From Falsihalocynthiibacter sp042445055 (GTDB lineage: Bacteria > Pseudomonadota > Alphaproteobacteria > Rhodobacterales > Rhodobacteraceae): a stretch of 64,000 nucleotides of DNA. Both the position numbers and the translations under genes were made by a program. The stretch is taken from contig NZ_CP170339.1 in assembly GCF_042445055.1 (NCBI RefSeq), positions 868,001 through 932,000 on the forward strand, given 5' to 3'. Each line of letters opens with the position of its first letter. The stretch's first letter is position 1. Of this stretch, positions 23,178 through 33,073 are shown in pieces. The notes under the pieces are model-generated. The model was not told where the DNA came from. It saw only the letters and a program-made list of their open reading frames with translations, and made no database searches.

Positions 23178-26100
23178 GCAGACGAAAACCATCGCGGAAA
23201 CGAAGAATTTCATCGTCCTCGACAAGTACACCAAGGAGTGGGATGCCGCCGATCGCTACCAGAGCGAAGATGATCTAGAGCGTGAGTTGGTTCAGGACCT
23301 GGTCGATCAGGGCTATGAATTTATGCCTACACTCACGACCCAAGAGGCCATGCTCGCAAACGTTAGGATGCAATTAGAAGAGCTGAACAACGTCAAGTTT
23401 TCGAATGAAGAATGGAAACGTTTTGCAGAGACTTACCTAGACAAACCCAGCGACAACCTCATCGACAAAACTCGCAAGATACACGACGACTACATCCATG
23501 ATTTCGTCTTTGACGACGGGCGCATCCAGAACATCTACCTGGTCGACAAAAAGAACAAGACACGCAACAAACTACAGGTGATCAAGCAGTTCGAGCAAGT
23601 TGGCACCCATGCCAATCGTTATGACGTGACGATCTTGGTTAATGGTTTGCCCTTGGTGCAAATCGAGTTGAAGAGGCGCGGCGTGGCGATCCGGGAGGCG
23701 TTCAATCAGATACACCGGTATAGCAAAGAGAGCTTCAACAGCGAAAATTCCCTGTTCAAGTTCTTGCAGCTGTTTGTGATTTCGAACGGCACCGACACCC
23801 GGTATTTCGCCAACACGACCAAGCGTAACAAGAACAGCTTCGACTTCACCATGAACTGGGCAAAGTCTGACAATAGCTTGATCAAAGATCTGAAGGACTT
23901 TACGGCGACTTTCCTTCAGAAGCGCACACTGCTGAATGTTTTGCTGCAATATTCGGTCTTCGATGTCAGCGACACGTTGCTGGTCATGCGCCCCTACCAG
24001 ATTGCTGCAACAGAACGCATTCTATGGAAGATCAAGAGCTCATATGAGGCCAAAAACTGGAGAAAGCCGGAGAGTGGCGGCTTCATCTGGCACACCACAG
24101 GCTCTGGCAAGACGCTGACGAGTTTCAAGGCGGCACGGTTGGGAACCGAGCTGGATTTCATCGACAAAGTCTTCTTCGTCGTGGACCGTAAGGACCTCGA
24201 CTACCAGACCATGAAGGAATACCAGCGATTTTCCCCTGACAGCGTCAACGGGTCCGATAGCACAGCCGGGTTGAAGCGCAACTTGGGTAAAGACGATAAC
24301 AAGATAATCGTCACGACGATCCAGAAGTTGAATAATCTAATGAAATCAGAAGGTGACCTGCCGGTGTACGACCAGCAGGTGGTCTTCATTTTCGATGAGT
24401 GCCACCGAAGTCAGTTTGGCGAGGCGCAGAAGAACCTGAAAATGAAGTTCAAGCGATTTTATCAGTTTGGCTTCACCGGAACGCCGATCTTTCCGGAAAA
24501 CGCTCTGGGCGCGGAAACGACCGCAAGCGTGTTTGGACGTGAGTTGCATTCCTATGTGATCACTGACGCCATTCGCGATGAAAAAGTTCTGAAGTTCAAG
24601 GTCGACTACAACGATGTACGCCCTCAGTTTAAAGCCATTGAAACGGAGCAAGATAAAACGAAGCTCAGTGCTGCCGAGAACAAGCAAGCGCTTCTTCATC
24701 CAGAACGTATTCGAGAAGTTTCAACGTACATACTGAATAACTTCCGTCAGAAAACCCACCGGTTGCATGCGGGAAGCAATGGCTTCAACGCTATGTTCGC
24801 CGTCAGCAGTGTAGATGCGGCCAAGCTCTACTACGAAACTCTAAACGCTCTGCAAGCAAACAGTGAAAAGCCGCTGAAGATTGCGACTATCTTCTCTTTT
24901 GCAGCCAACGAAGAGCAAGACGCGATCGGGGACATTAAGGACGAGAGTTTTGACGTATCTGCGATGAATAGCAGTGCGAAGGAATTTTTGAGCGCCGCAG
25001 TTGAAGACTATAATGCTTTTTTCAAGACGAGTTTCAGTGTCGATAGCAGTGGTTTTCAGAACTACTACCGCGACCTTGCCAGCCGGGTTCGCACGAAGGA
25101 AATCGACCTGCTAATTGTCGTCGGCATGTTCCTTACTGGCTTTGATGCCCCCACGCTCAATACTTTGTTTGTAGACAAAAACCTCCGCTACCATGGCTTG
25201 ATGCAGGCGTTCTCCAGAACCAACCGGATCTACGATGCAACCAAGACATTCGGCAATATTGTAGCGTTCAGGGACCTTGAGCAAGCGACAGTTGATGCGA
25301 TCACGTTGTTCGGTGACAAGAACACAAAGAACGTTGTGCTGGAAAAGAGCTACGACGAGTACATGAATGGTTTCGTTGATCAGGAAACTGGAGCGGCGCG
25401 ACGCGGGTTCATTGATGTTGTGAAGGAGCTAACCGAACGCTTTCCCAATCCGGACGAGATTATCAAAGAAGAAGACAAGAAGGAGTTTGCTAAGCTCTTC
25501 GGTGAATATCTGAGGGTCGAAAATGTGCTTCGGAACTACGATGAATTCTCAGCATTGAAGGCCTATCAGGGCCTAGACCTAAAAGATGCGAATGCCGTCG
25601 AGGAGTTCAAGCAAAGGCACTACGTGAGTGAAGAGGACCTTCGCGACCTAAAGGCCATAGACCTGCCATCTGAGCGAGCAGTTCAAGACTATAGATCGAC
25701 ATATAATGACATTCGTGATTGGCTTCGCCGGGAGAAGTCTTCGGCTGAGGAAGAGCAAAGTAATATCGAGTGGGATGACGTCGTTTTCGAAGTGGATCTT
25801 CTCAAATCGCAGGAGATCAACCTCGATTACATCCTCGAGCTAATCTTTGAGAAGAATAAGAAGGTGAAGAGCAAGGGGGATCTAATTGAAGATGCTCGGC
25901 GGGTCATCCGCGGTAGCCTCGGAAATCGAGCCAAAGAAAGCCTGGTTGTGGACTTCATCAACCAGACTGATCTTGATCAGATTGATGACAAGGCAGGTGT
26001 GATCGATGCATTTTTCTCTTTTGCTCAGGCAGAGCAACGTAGGGAGGCAGAAGAGCTCATTAGGTCGGAAGATCTAAATTTTGATGCAGCAAGGCGCTAT

Positions 26101-26271
26101 ATTTCGGCTTCCATAAAACGCGAATTTGCAAGTGAAAACGGTGCTGACTTAAATGCCATACTTCCCAAAATGAGCCCTCTTAATCCTCAGTTCCGAACTA
26201 AGAAATCGACAGTTCTCATGAAGATTTCATCTTTCGTCGAAAAGTTTAAGGGAGTCGGTGGGCAATTTTAA
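23161..26271 (+). CDS. hsdR: Type I restriction enzyme motor/nuclease subunit HsdR
   Basis: 1036 residues. The N-terminal PD-(D/E)xK nuclease is seen as LPLVQIELKRRG (Glu 169, Lys 171). The translocase motor has Walker A HTTGSGKTLTS (311-321), DECHRSQFGE (412-421), FTGTPIF and the helicase-2 motifs (TGFDAPTLNTLFVDKN, QAFSRTNR). The C-terminal helical part binds the methylase core. The start may be 23161 or the ATG at 23170; both have weak GGA sites and both lie inside the end of prrC. It pumps DNA and cuts at a distance from unmethylated targets. Confidence 0.95.
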   Translation: MNKMVEQTKTIAETKNFIVLDKYTKEWDAADRYQSEDDLERELVQDLVDQGYEFMPTLTTQEAMLANVRMQLEELNNVKFSNEEWKRFAETYLDKPSDNLIDKTRKIHDDYIHDFVFDDGRIQNIYLVDKKNKTRNKLQVIKQFEQVGTHANRYDVTILVNGLPLVQIELKRRGVAIREAFNQIHRYSKESFNSENSLFKFLQLFVISNGTDTRYFANTTKRNKNSFDFTMNWAKSDNSLIKDLKDFTATFLQKRTLLNVLLQYSVFDVSDTLLVMRPYQIAATERILWKIKSSYEAKNWRKPESGGFIWHTTGSGKTLTSFKAARLGTELDFIDKVFFVVDRKDLDYQTMKEYQRFSPDSVNGSDSTAGLKRNLGKDDNKIIVTTIQKLNNLMKSEGDLPVYDQQVVFIFDECHRSQFGEAQKNLKMKFKRFYQFGFTGTPIFPENALGAETTASVFGRELHSYVITDAIRDEKVLKFKVDYNDVRPQFKAIETEQDKTKLSAAENKQALLHPERIREVSTYILNNFRQKTHRLHAGSNGFNAMFAVSSVDAAKLYYETLNALQANSEKPLKIATIFSFAANEEQDAIGDIKDESFDVSAMNSSAKEFLSAAVEDYNAFFKTSFSVDSSGFQNYYRDLASRVRTKEIDLLIVVGMFLTGFDAPTLNTLFVDKNLRYHGLMQAFSRTNRIYDATKTFGNIVAFRDLEQATVDAITLFGDKNTKNVVLEKSYDEYMNGFVDQETGAARRGFIDVVKELTERFPNPDEIIKEEDKKEFAKLFGEYLRVENVLRNYDEFSALKAYQGLDLKDANAVEEFKQRHYVSEEDLRDLKAIDLPSERAVQDYRSTYNDIRDWLRREKSSAEEEQSNIEWDDVVFEVDLLKSQEINLDYILELIFEKNKKVKSKGDLIEDARRVIRGSLGNRAKESLVVDFINQTDLDQIDDKAGVIDAFFSFAQAEQRREAEELIRSEDLNFDAARRYISASIKREFASENGADLNAILPKMSPLNPQFRTKKSTVLMKISSFVEKFKGVGGQF

Positions 26272-26698
26272 CAATTGTTTGGCGCGAATTATTTGTGTGG
26301 GCTCACTACTTCAACCTTCAATTACTAAGTGTCTGCTTTGTGATGCTGTACCGTAGAGGCGATCGTCGCTTGCTAGCTGAAGGTCGAAGGTGTTCAGTGC
26401 GAATATAGATTGGGGTGGACTATCATTTTGCGTTAAGAGATTCTTTTCAATGCCTATAAGGCTTTGTGAAGTTACTTGGCCGGGTTGGTTGAATATTTTT
26501 GTCAAAATAGTAAGATTCTGGTTTGGGATGAGTATCGATTTTATGCATTTGAGCTTGTATTCGAGCCAATTAGCCGCTGATTAAGTTAATCGACAGGAAA
26601 CGAAGAATACTGACTCCGATAATGTCGGGTGGCTTATAGGGTGGGTTGCTTTGGGGTGTTCGCAGTTAATGCTTTGAAATAAAGCAATAAAGTCATTC
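26272..26698. other. Intergenic region at the right end of the tRNA-Thr island
   Basis: About 430 bases, AT-rich, no supported gene on either strand and no strong hairpin. Short frames on both strands have no coding marks. It ends at the att repeat. Confidence 0.5.
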
Positions 26699-26702
26699 GT
26701 TA

Positions 26703-26777
<75 letters not shown>

Positions 26778-26963
26778 AATGGCTTTGCGCGTGGCGGGTG
26801 ATTAGACCCAATCCGAGCGCGTGGCAAGTGGGTTTTCTCTTGTTCGCGGATAGATTTCGATTTTTCGCGTTAACTCGAGACGATTGTTGACCCAAAACCG
26901 AATTGGCCTGTGTTGTGCTGTGCATTACTGGACGGTTTGTTCGTGCTGGGTTAGATAGACAAT

Positions 26964-27131
26964 ATGAGCCAAGAACCAAACGACAAAAACATCAAACCAA
27001 CCACCGCGAAAACCAAGCAAAACGCGCGTGAAATGCGGTTAAAGTCTGCGTTGAAGGCCAATATGGCCAAACGCAAGGCGCAGGTGCGCGCTCGCAATAC
27101 AAAAAATTCCGCAGATAATCAGGCAGAGTAG
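26964..27131 (+). CDS. Small basic protein upstream of murA
   Basis: 55 residues, very rich in Lys, Arg, Ala and Asn (MSQEPNDKNIKP..., ending ARNTKNSADNQAE). No domain is recognised. It ends 8 bases before murA and is likely co-transcribed with it. Its extreme lysine content argues for nucleic-acid contact, but that is inference. There is no clear ribosome-binding site. Confidence 0.6.
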   Translation: MSQEPNDKNIKPTTAKTKQNAREMRLKSALKANMAKRKAQVRARNTKNSADNQAE

Positions 27132-27139
27132 GGCAGCTA

Positions 27140-28405
27140 ATGGATTCCATCGTTATCAAGGGCAACGGCCCTCTCAAGGGGCAAATTCCTATCGCTGGAG
27201 CAAAGAATGCGTGTTTGACGCTTATGCCCGCGACGCTCCTTTCGGAAGAGCCGCTAACGCTTACGAACGCGCCACGCTTGTCGGATATCAAAACCATGAG
27301 CGCTCTCTTGGGATCACTGGGGGCTGAAGTGTCTTCGCTTCAAGATGGCAAGGTCTTGGCCATGTCTTCGCACAAGCTTGATAACCACGTCGCCGATTAT
27401 GAAATCGTTCGCAAAATGCGTGCGTCGAACCTAGTGCTTGGGCCTATGTTGGCGCGGTTGGGACGCGCTGTAGTTTCGCTTCCTGGTGGGTGCGCAATTG
27501 GTGCGCGTCCGATGGACCTTCATATTGAAGCGCTAGAGGCGCTGGGCGCAGAGATCGAACTTAAGGAGGGGTACCTTCATGCGAAGGCCCCGAAGGGCTT
27601 GAAGGGTGCGGTGCACGAACTTCGATTTGCATCCGTTGGCGCGACCGAAAACACGGTGATGGCCGCAACTCTGGCCAAAGGGACCACAGTTCTTAAAAAT
27701 GCAGCGCGCGAGCCCGAGATTGTGGATCTGGTTCAGTGTTTGCGCAAAATGGGCGCTCAGATTGAAGGTGAGGGGACGTCGACCATTACGATCCAAGGAG
27801 TCGATCGTTTGAGCGGCGCAACTCATCCTGTGGTTACGGACCGTATTGAGCTTGGAAGCTATATGCTTGCGCCTGCGATTGCGGGTGGCGAAGTGGAACT
27901 TCTTGGCGGACGGATCAACCTTCTGGAGGCATTCTGCGAGAAGCTGGATTCCGCAGGGATCAACGTTAGCGAAACCGAAAACGGCCTTGTCGTGGCGCGT
28001 CGCGCCGATCTTATCCATTCGGTTGATGTGACCACCGAGGTTTACCCGGGCTTCCCGACGGACCTTCAGGCGCAAATGATGGCCTTGATGTGTACGGCGG
28101 ATGGTGTCAGCGTTCTTGAAGAGAAGATTTTCGAAAACCGATTCATGCACGCGCCCGAGCTTATTCGAATGGGCGCTCAGATTGACGTTCAGGGCGGTGT
28201 TGCCACCGTTACGGGCGTAAAACAGCTCAAGGGCGCTCGGGTTATGGCTACGGATTTGCGCGCTTCAGTGTCGCTTATTCTGGCGGGGCTTGCGGCTGAA
28301 GGCGAAACAGTCGTTTCGCGCGTGTACCATGTGGATCGTGGATATGAGCACGTCGTCGCCAAATTTGCGGGCGTCGGCGCACAAATCGAACGGGTGAAAG
28401 AATGA
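27140..28405 (+). CDS. murA: UDP-N-acetylglucosamine 1-carboxyvinyltransferase
   Basis: 421 residues, the usual MurA length. It transfers enolpyruvate from PEP to UDP-GlcNAc, the first committed step of peptidoglycan synthesis, in the cytoplasm. The N-terminus IKGNGPLKGQIPIAGAKNACL carries the conserved Lys-Asn pair. The catalytic Cys loop is LPGGCAIGARPMDLH (fosfomycin-sensitive Cys type), and VYPGFPTDLQAQ and DLRASVSLILAGLAAEG are present. It starts a conserved Rhodobacteraceae gene order and overlaps the next gene by 4 bases. Confidence 0.97.
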   Translation: MDSIVIKGNGPLKGQIPIAGAKNACLTLMPATLLSEEPLTLTNAPRLSDIKTMSALLGSLGAEVSSLQDGKVLAMSSHKLDNHVADYEIVRKMRASNLVLGPMLARLGRAVVSLPGGCAIGARPMDLHIEALEALGAEIELKEGYLHAKAPKGLKGAVHELRFASVGATENTVMAATLAKGTTVLKNAAREPEIVDLVQCLRKMGAQIEGEGTSTITIQGVDRLSGATHPVVTDRIELGSYMLAPAIAGGEVELLGGRINLLEAFCEKLDSAGINVSETENGLVVARRADLIHSVDVTTEVYPGFPTDLQAQMMALMCTADGVSVLEEKIFENRFMHAPELIRMGAQIDVQGGVATVTGVKQLKGARVMATDLRASVSLILAGLAAEGETVVSRVYHVDRGYEHVVAKFAGVGAQIERVKE

Positions 28406-28881
28406 GCCAAGATGCAACATTCGAGGACGGCGCCGAGAAGCCAATTCAACTTGTCGCCGTAGACACGCAAGACCTTGAGGTGATCTCAGGGCTAATTCAG
28501 GACGCCGTATTTCCAGGATCGGAAATGGCGTGGAAACCTGCGTCGCGGCGCTTTGCGATCCTTCTTAACCGCTTTCGTTGGGAAGACGTAGACCGAGCCA
28601 AGGCCCGCAATCGTCCGTTTGAGCGGGTGCGATCGGTGTTGTCGATTGAAGATGTTCAGAGGGTCGCAAGCCAAGGTGTTGATCCAAAGGACAAAGATAC
28701 AATTCTTTCGGTCCTCGCCATTCAGTTCGAAGCGGGCGAGGATGGTGCGGGGCGTCTTATCCTGACGCTTGCAGGGGATGGCGCAATCGGGATGGACGTT
28801 GAATGTATTAATGTCACATTGCAGGATGTGACGCGGCCCTATATTGCTCCCTCCAAGCACATTCCACACCACTCGGAGTAA
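28402..28881 (+). CDS. DUF2948 family protein
   Basis: 159 residues, soluble. The LVAVDTQDLEVISGLIQDAVFP start, the central RRFAILLNRFRWED and the C-terminal LAGDGAIGMDVECINVTLQDVTRPY match the alphaproteobacterial DUF2948 family, which is nearly always between murA and hisD. No biochemical role is known. The ATG overlaps the murA stop by 4 bases and hisD follows after 3 bases. Confidence 0.88.
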   Translation: MSQDATFEDGAEKPIQLVAVDTQDLEVISGLIQDAVFPGSEMAWKPASRRFAILLNRFRWEDVDRAKARNRPFERVRSVLSIEDVQRVASQGVDPKDKDTILSVLAIQFEAGEDGAGRLILTLAGDGAIGMDVECINVTLQDVTRPYIAPSKHIPHHSE

Positions 28882-28884
28882 AAC

Positions 28885-30189
28885 ATGCCGCTATTCCTGA
28901 ACGCGACGGACCCCAATTTCGAAGCCGACTTCACCGCGTTCCTAGGCACCAAGCGTGAAGACAGCCCCGATGTTGATGCGGTGGTGGCCGAGATTATCGC
29001 CGATGTCCGCGCGCGCGGTGACGCAGCGGTTATTGAACTGACCGAGAAGTTCGATCGCCTCGAGCTTACGCCAGAAACACTAGCATTCTCGGCTGAAGAG
29101 ATAGAAGCAGAATGCGCCAAGGTGAACGCGGAGGATACTGCCGCACTAGAGTTGGCCGCCGAACGCATCCGCGCATATCACGCGCGACAAATGCCAGAGA
29201 ATGATAGCTGGACGGACGAGACCGGCGCAACGCTTGGTTGGCGTTGGAGCGCCGTGGCCGCTGCGGGACTATACGTTCCCGGTGGGTTGGCGAGCTATCC
29301 GAGTTCGGTTCTGATGAACGCGATCCCAGCGAAGGTCGCTGGCGTTGAGCGGCTGGCGATTTGTGTTCCGACGCCTGACGGGATTTGTAATCCGCTGGTG
29401 CTTTTGGCTGCGCGCTTGGCCGGCGTTGATACGATCTACCGCATTGGTGGCGCACAGGCGATCGCGGCGATGGCCTATGGCACCGAAAGCATCGCTCCGG
29501 TTGATAAAATTACTGGGCCGGGGAATGCATTTGTTGCGGCTGCGAAGCGTAGGGTTTTTGGGAAGGTCGGCATTGATATGATCGCTGGCCCGAGCGAGAT
29601 CCTTGTCATTGCCGACAAACACAACAATCCAGACTGGATTGCAGTCGATTTGTTAAGCCAAGCTGAGCACGACGAAAGCGCCCAAAGTATACTGATTACC
29701 AACGATGCTGCATTCGGTCAGCAGGTTGCCAAGGCTGTTGAAAAACGTCTTGAGACCCTTGAGCGGGGCGATATCGCGGGGCCAAGTTGGCGCGATTTTG
29801 GTGCGATCATTACCGTGTCCTCTTTGGATCAGGCCGTTGAATTGTCGGACCGCATCGCGCCGGAACATTTGGAACTTTGTGTCCAGGATGCCGATGCTAT
29901 GGCGGCCAAAATCAAACACGCGGGTGCGATTTTTATCGGAGCGTTCACGCCTGAAGCTATTGGCGATTATATTGGCGGACCTAATCACGTCTTGCCGACG
30001 GCACGCTCGGCGCGGTTCTCGTCGGGGCTTTCGGTGATGGATTTTGTCAAGCGGACGACCCTGTCGAAAATGACCCCAGAAGCTCTTGGCGCGATTGGTC
30101 CCGCCGCCGAACGACTGGCCAAATCCGAAAGTCTTGAGGCGCATGGCCTTTCCATTCGGCTTCGGCTCGATAGTTTGAACGAGAAGTAA
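28885..30189 (+). CDS. hisD: Histidinol dehydrogenase
   Basis: 434 residues, full length. It carries out the last two steps of histidine synthesis, oxidising L-histidinol to histidine with NAD and a zinc ion. Family marks are YVPGGLASYPSSVLMNAIPAKVAG, IYRIGGAQAIAAMAYGTESI, KITGPGNAFVAAAKR, DMIAGPSEILVIAD, LSQAEHDESAQSILIT (zinc ligands), IAPEHLELCV and GAIFIGAFTPEAIGDYIGGPNHVLPT. Part of the murA-yacG block. Confidence 0.97.
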   Translation: MPLFLNATDPNFEADFTAFLGTKREDSPDVDAVVAEIIADVRARGDAAVIELTEKFDRLELTPETLAFSAEEIEAECAKVNAEDTAALELAAERIRAYHARQMPENDSWTDETGATLGWRWSAVAAAGLYVPGGLASYPSSVLMNAIPAKVAGVERLAICVPTPDGICNPLVLLAARLAGVDTIYRIGGAQAIAAMAYGTESIAPVDKITGPGNAFVAAAKRRVFGKVGIDMIAGPSEILVIADKHNNPDWIAVDLLSQAEHDESAQSILITNDAAFGQQVAKAVEKRLETLERGDIAGPSWRDFGAIITVSSLDQAVELSDRIAPEHLELCVQDADAMAAKIKHAGAIFIGAFTPEAIGDYIGGPNHVLPTARSARFSSGLSVMDFVKRTTLSKMTPEALGAIGPAAERLAKSESLEAHGLSIRLRLDSLNEK

Positions 30190-30194
30190 GGGCG

Positions 30195-30680
30195 ATGACC
30201 TCTGATCGGATCGTAGAAATCGAAATAGACGACGGAGGGCTCGCCCCACCGACCGCGCAGATCGAACAAGAACGGCGCGTGGCGATTTTTGATCTGCTTG
30301 AGGACAACAGTTTTGCCCTTCCGACGCGAGAGGATCGACCAACCGTGGATGGCCCATTCCATGTGCGGTTGTCTATTCGCGAGCGGCGGTTGGTATTTGA
30401 AATCGGGTCGGTTGATGGCGAGCAGGCGGCGGCCTTTCACCTTGCGCTTGGTCCATTCAGGCAGGTCGTGCGGGACTATTTCCAGATTTGCGAGAGTTAC
30501 TACGATGCCGTAAAGAAACTTCCGCCCAGCCAGATCGAAGCGATTGATATGGCGCGGCGCGGTATCCACGACGAGGGCGCACGTGTGCTACAAGAGCGGT
30601 TAGAGGGGAAAGCCATCCTTGACCATCCGACTTCGCGGCGCCTCTTTACTCTCATATGCGTCCTGCATTTCGGAGGGTAA
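30195..30680 (+). CDS. UPF0262 family protein
   Basis: 161 residues. RIVEIEIDDGGLAPPTAQIEQERRVAIFDLLEDNSF and GPFRQVVRDYFQICESYYDAVKKLPPSQIEAIDMARRG fit the alphaproteobacterial UPF0262 family, commonly beside hisD. The function is unknown; predicted cytoplasmic. It starts 5 bases after hisD and its stop abuts the phosphatase gene. Confidence 0.9.
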   Translation: MTSDRIVEIEIDDGGLAPPTAQIEQERRVAIFDLLEDNSFALPTREDRPTVDGPFHVRLSIRERRLVFEIGSVDGEQAAAFHLALGPFRQVVRDYFQICESYYDAVKKLPPSQIEAIDMARRGIHDEGARVLQERLEGKAILDHPTSRRLFTLICVLHFGG

Positions 30681-31142
30681 ATGACGCTCTCCAAGCCGAC
30701 TTCTGTTTTGTTTTGCTGCGACCACAACGCGGTCCGTTCGCCGATGGCCGAAGGCATCATGAAGGAAATGTTCGGCAGGTCGATCTATATTCAATCCGCT
30801 GGCGTGCGAAGTGATCTTGAGATTGACGGCTTTGCCATCGCTGTGTGTGCGGAAATTGGCGTGGAGCTGTCGCGACACCAAAGCCGTTCATTTGACGACA
30901 TGCAGGAGTGGGGCGATGATTTGTCGAGCTATGATCTGGTCGTTGCACTCTCTCCTGCCAGTCAGCGCCGAGCGCTGGACCTCACGCATCTTTATCATAT
31001 CGAGGTCGAGTATTGGCCAATTCTGGATCCGACGGGCCTTGGAGAAGGGCGAGAAGAGCGACTCAACAGTTATCGCCAAACGCGTGACCAGATTCGCGAA
31101 CACCTGCTAAAACGCTTCGGCCCCGCCGAAAAAACGACCTAA
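30681..31142 (+). CDS. Low-molecular-weight protein-tyrosine-phosphatase-like protein
   Basis: 153 residues. The P-loop CDHNAVRSPMAE (C-x5-R-S) near residue 14 and the acid loop ILDPTGLGEGREE (Asp-Pro) are those of low-Mr phosphotyrosine phosphatases and the related arsenate reductases. The redox Cys pair needed for arsenate reduction is not evident, so a phosphatase is more likely. Its place before infA is conserved in the family; its substrate is unknown. Confidence 0.85.
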   Translation: MTLSKPTSVLFCCDHNAVRSPMAEGIMKEMFGRSIYIQSAGVRSDLEIDGFAIAVCAEIGVELSRHQSRSFDDMQEWGDDLSSYDLVVALSPASQRRALDLTHLYHIEVEYWPILDPTGLGEGREERLNSYRQTRDQIREHLLKRFGPAEKTT

Positions 31143-31253
31143 TTGCGTAAAAACACCGATGTTTGGCTAAGTTGTCCTTGAAAATCCCGTCAAGGACGCG
31201 CATTTAGAGCACGTTCGCGTATATGTCGCGAAAAGTAACAAAATGGAGTGAAC

Positions 31254-31472
31254 ATGGCCAAAGAAGAAGAGCTCGAATTTCCGGGTGTCGTCAAAGAGCT
31301 TTTGCCAAACGCGACGTTTCGGGTCGAGCTGGAAAACGGCCATGAAATCATCGCTCATATGGCAGGCAAAATGCGCAAAAATCGTATCCGCGTATTGGCC
31401 GGCGACAAAGTACAGGTTGCGATGACACCTTACGACCTCACCAAGGGTCGCATTAACTATCGCTTTAAGTAA
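31254..31472 (+). CDS. infA: Translation initiation factor IF-1
   Basis: 72 residues from the ATG at 31254, with GGAG 6 bases upstream; an ATG at 31248 is too close to that site. The single S1/OB fold is complete: EFPGVVKELLPNATFRVELENGHEIIAHMAGKMRKNRIRVLAGDKVQV and the PYDLTKGRINYR end. It binds the ribosomal A site during initiation. It is separated from the phosphatase gene by 111 bases, so it may have its own promoter. Confidence 0.97.
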   Translation: MAKEEELEFPGVVKELLPNATFRVELENGHEIIAHMAGKMRKNRIRVLAGDKVQVAMTPYDLTKGRINYRFK

Positions 31473-31475
31473 GCT

Positions 31476-32048
31476 ATGCGGCTGATTTTAGGCTCCGCAA
31501 GCCCGCGCCGCGCCGAACTATTGGCGCAAATCGGCGTGGAGCCTTTTGCCGTGCGCCCTGCAGATATTGATGAAACGCCACATGCGGGGGAATACCCGCG
31601 CCCGTATTGCCAGCGCCTCGCAAGAGAGAAGGCACTGGCGGTTGAGGCAGAAGAAGGCGATATCGTTCTGGCGGCTGATACGATCGTCGCCATTGGGCGC
31701 AGAATCCTTGGAAAACCTGCCGACGAAGACGAAGCGCGCGATTTCCTGCGCCGTCTGTCCGGTCGGCGCCATCGGGTCGTAACCGCTGTAGCATTGCGCG
31801 CAGGCGACAAAGTCACTGAAAAAGAAACCGTGACCATTCTACGGATGAAGCAGCTTACCACTGCGGACATCGATGCGTATATCGCGACCGGCGAATGGCG
31901 TGGTAAGGCCGGTGGTTATGGTATTCAGGGATATGCAGCGCGCTTCATTCCGTGGATTAATGGTTCCTATACGGGTGTTGTCGGGCTTCCGCTCACCGAA
32001 ACAGCGCAGCTACTTGAAAGCGCTGGCTATTCCTTGGAGGTCTCATGA
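31476..32048 (+). CDS. maf: Maf-like nucleoside triphosphate pyrophosphatase
   Basis: 190 residues. The N-terminal LILGSASPRRAELLAQIGV, the central VLAADTIVAIGRRILGKPADEDEA, and GKAGGYGIQGYAARFIPWINGSYTGVVGLPL are the Maf signature regions. Family members cleave non-canonical or modified NTPs to monophosphates. It follows infA by 3 bases and overlaps the RNase gene by 4 bases. Confidence 0.95.
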   Translation: MRLILGSASPRRAELLAQIGVEPFAVRPADIDETPHAGEYPRPYCQRLAREKALAVEAEEGDIVLAADTIVAIGRRILGKPADEDEARDFLRRLSGRRHRVVTAVALRAGDKVTEKETVTILRMKQLTTADIDAYIATGEWRGKAGGYGIQGYAARFIPWINGSYTGVVGLPLTETAQLLESAGYSLEVS

Positions 32049-33073
32049 AGGGTACAAGCGTAATCCTCGACCAATACAAAGGGCGCGCAGCGGCGGCATT
32101 CATTGAGGATGGCAAGCTGTCCGATTTCTTGATCGACCCCGCAGATCAAACAATTCCGGTTCCTGGTGCCGTTTTCAGGGCAGTATGTGATCGTCCCCTA
32201 AAGGGGCAGGGCGGCATGATGGTGCGCCTTCCTAATGCAACGGGTTTCCTTCGTGAGGGGCGCGGTCTTGCTCCGGGGCAACCGATCCTCGTACAGGTGA
32301 CGGGCTATGCCGAAGAGGGCAAGGCCGTTCCCGTGACGGCTAAGGTGCTCTTCAAGAGCCGCTATGCCATTGTCACCCCGAATGCGCCCGGCTTGAATAT
32401 TAGCCGCGCAATCCGTGATGAAGATAAGCGCGACGAATTGCTTGAGATCGCACATTCTGTGATGGAAGAGAGCGAATACGGCCTGATCCTGCGCTCTATT
32501 TGCGAAACCGCAGACGCCGACGAGATTGCAGAAGACATAGCCACTATGCTTGGCGACGCCGAAGGTGTTCTTAGCGCCGAAGGCACAGAGCCGGAATTGC
32601 TCTTGGATGGTCCGAACTCGCACTTGCTCGCGTGGCGTGACTGGCCAACTCCAGATAGCATTACGGACGAGCAGGGTGGTTTTGCCACTCATGAGGTCGA
32701 CGATATGATCGAACAGGCCTTGGTGCCGTTCGTGCGTCTCTCTGGTGGAGCAAGTATGTATGTTGAACCCACGCGTGCATTGGTTGCCGTTGACGTGAAC
32801 ACAGGCGGCGACACGTCGCCCGCGGCGGGAATGAAAGCGAACATCGCGGCAGTTCGCGATTTGCCTCGTCAGCTTAGAACAAGAGGGTTGGGCGGGCAAA
32901 TCACCCTGGACCTAGCGCCGATGGCCAAGAAAGATCGCCAGACCTTCGAGAGCATCCTGCGCGCAGCATTCAAGCATGATTCTGTTGATACAACATTGGC
33001 TGGATGGACCCCGTTAGGGCATTTTGAATTACAGCGCAAAAGGGAGCGCCTCCCACTTGCTGAGGGAATGTAA
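32045..33073 (+). CDS. rng: Ribonuclease E/G family protein (short, RNase G-like)
   Basis: 342 residues. An N-terminal S1 region (about 35-105) is followed by the catalytic core with the Mg-binding Asp pair in LVAVDVNTGGDTS and GQITLDLAPMAKKD. It is shorter than RNase G (about 490) and lacks the zinc-link CPxCxG and the small domain, the standard short form in this gene order of Rhodobacteraceae. Predicted role: 5'-end-dependent cleavage in rRNA processing or mRNA decay. Translationally coupled to maf. Confidence 0.88.
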   Translation: MKGTSVILDQYKGRAAAAFIEDGKLSDFLIDPADQTIPVPGAVFRAVCDRPLKGQGGMMVRLPNATGFLREGRGLAPGQPILVQVTGYAEEGKAVPVTAKVLFKSRYAIVTPNAPGLNISRAIRDEDKRDELLEIAHSVMEESEYGLILRSICETADADEIAEDIATMLGDAEGVLSAEGTEPELLLDGPNSHLLAWRDWPTPDSITDEQGGFATHEVDDMIEQALVPFVRLSGGASMYVEPTRALVAVDVNTGGDTSPAAGMKANIAAVRDLPRQLRTRGLGGQITLDLAPMAKKDRQTFESILRAAFKHDSVDTTLAGWTPLGHFELQRKRERLPLAEGM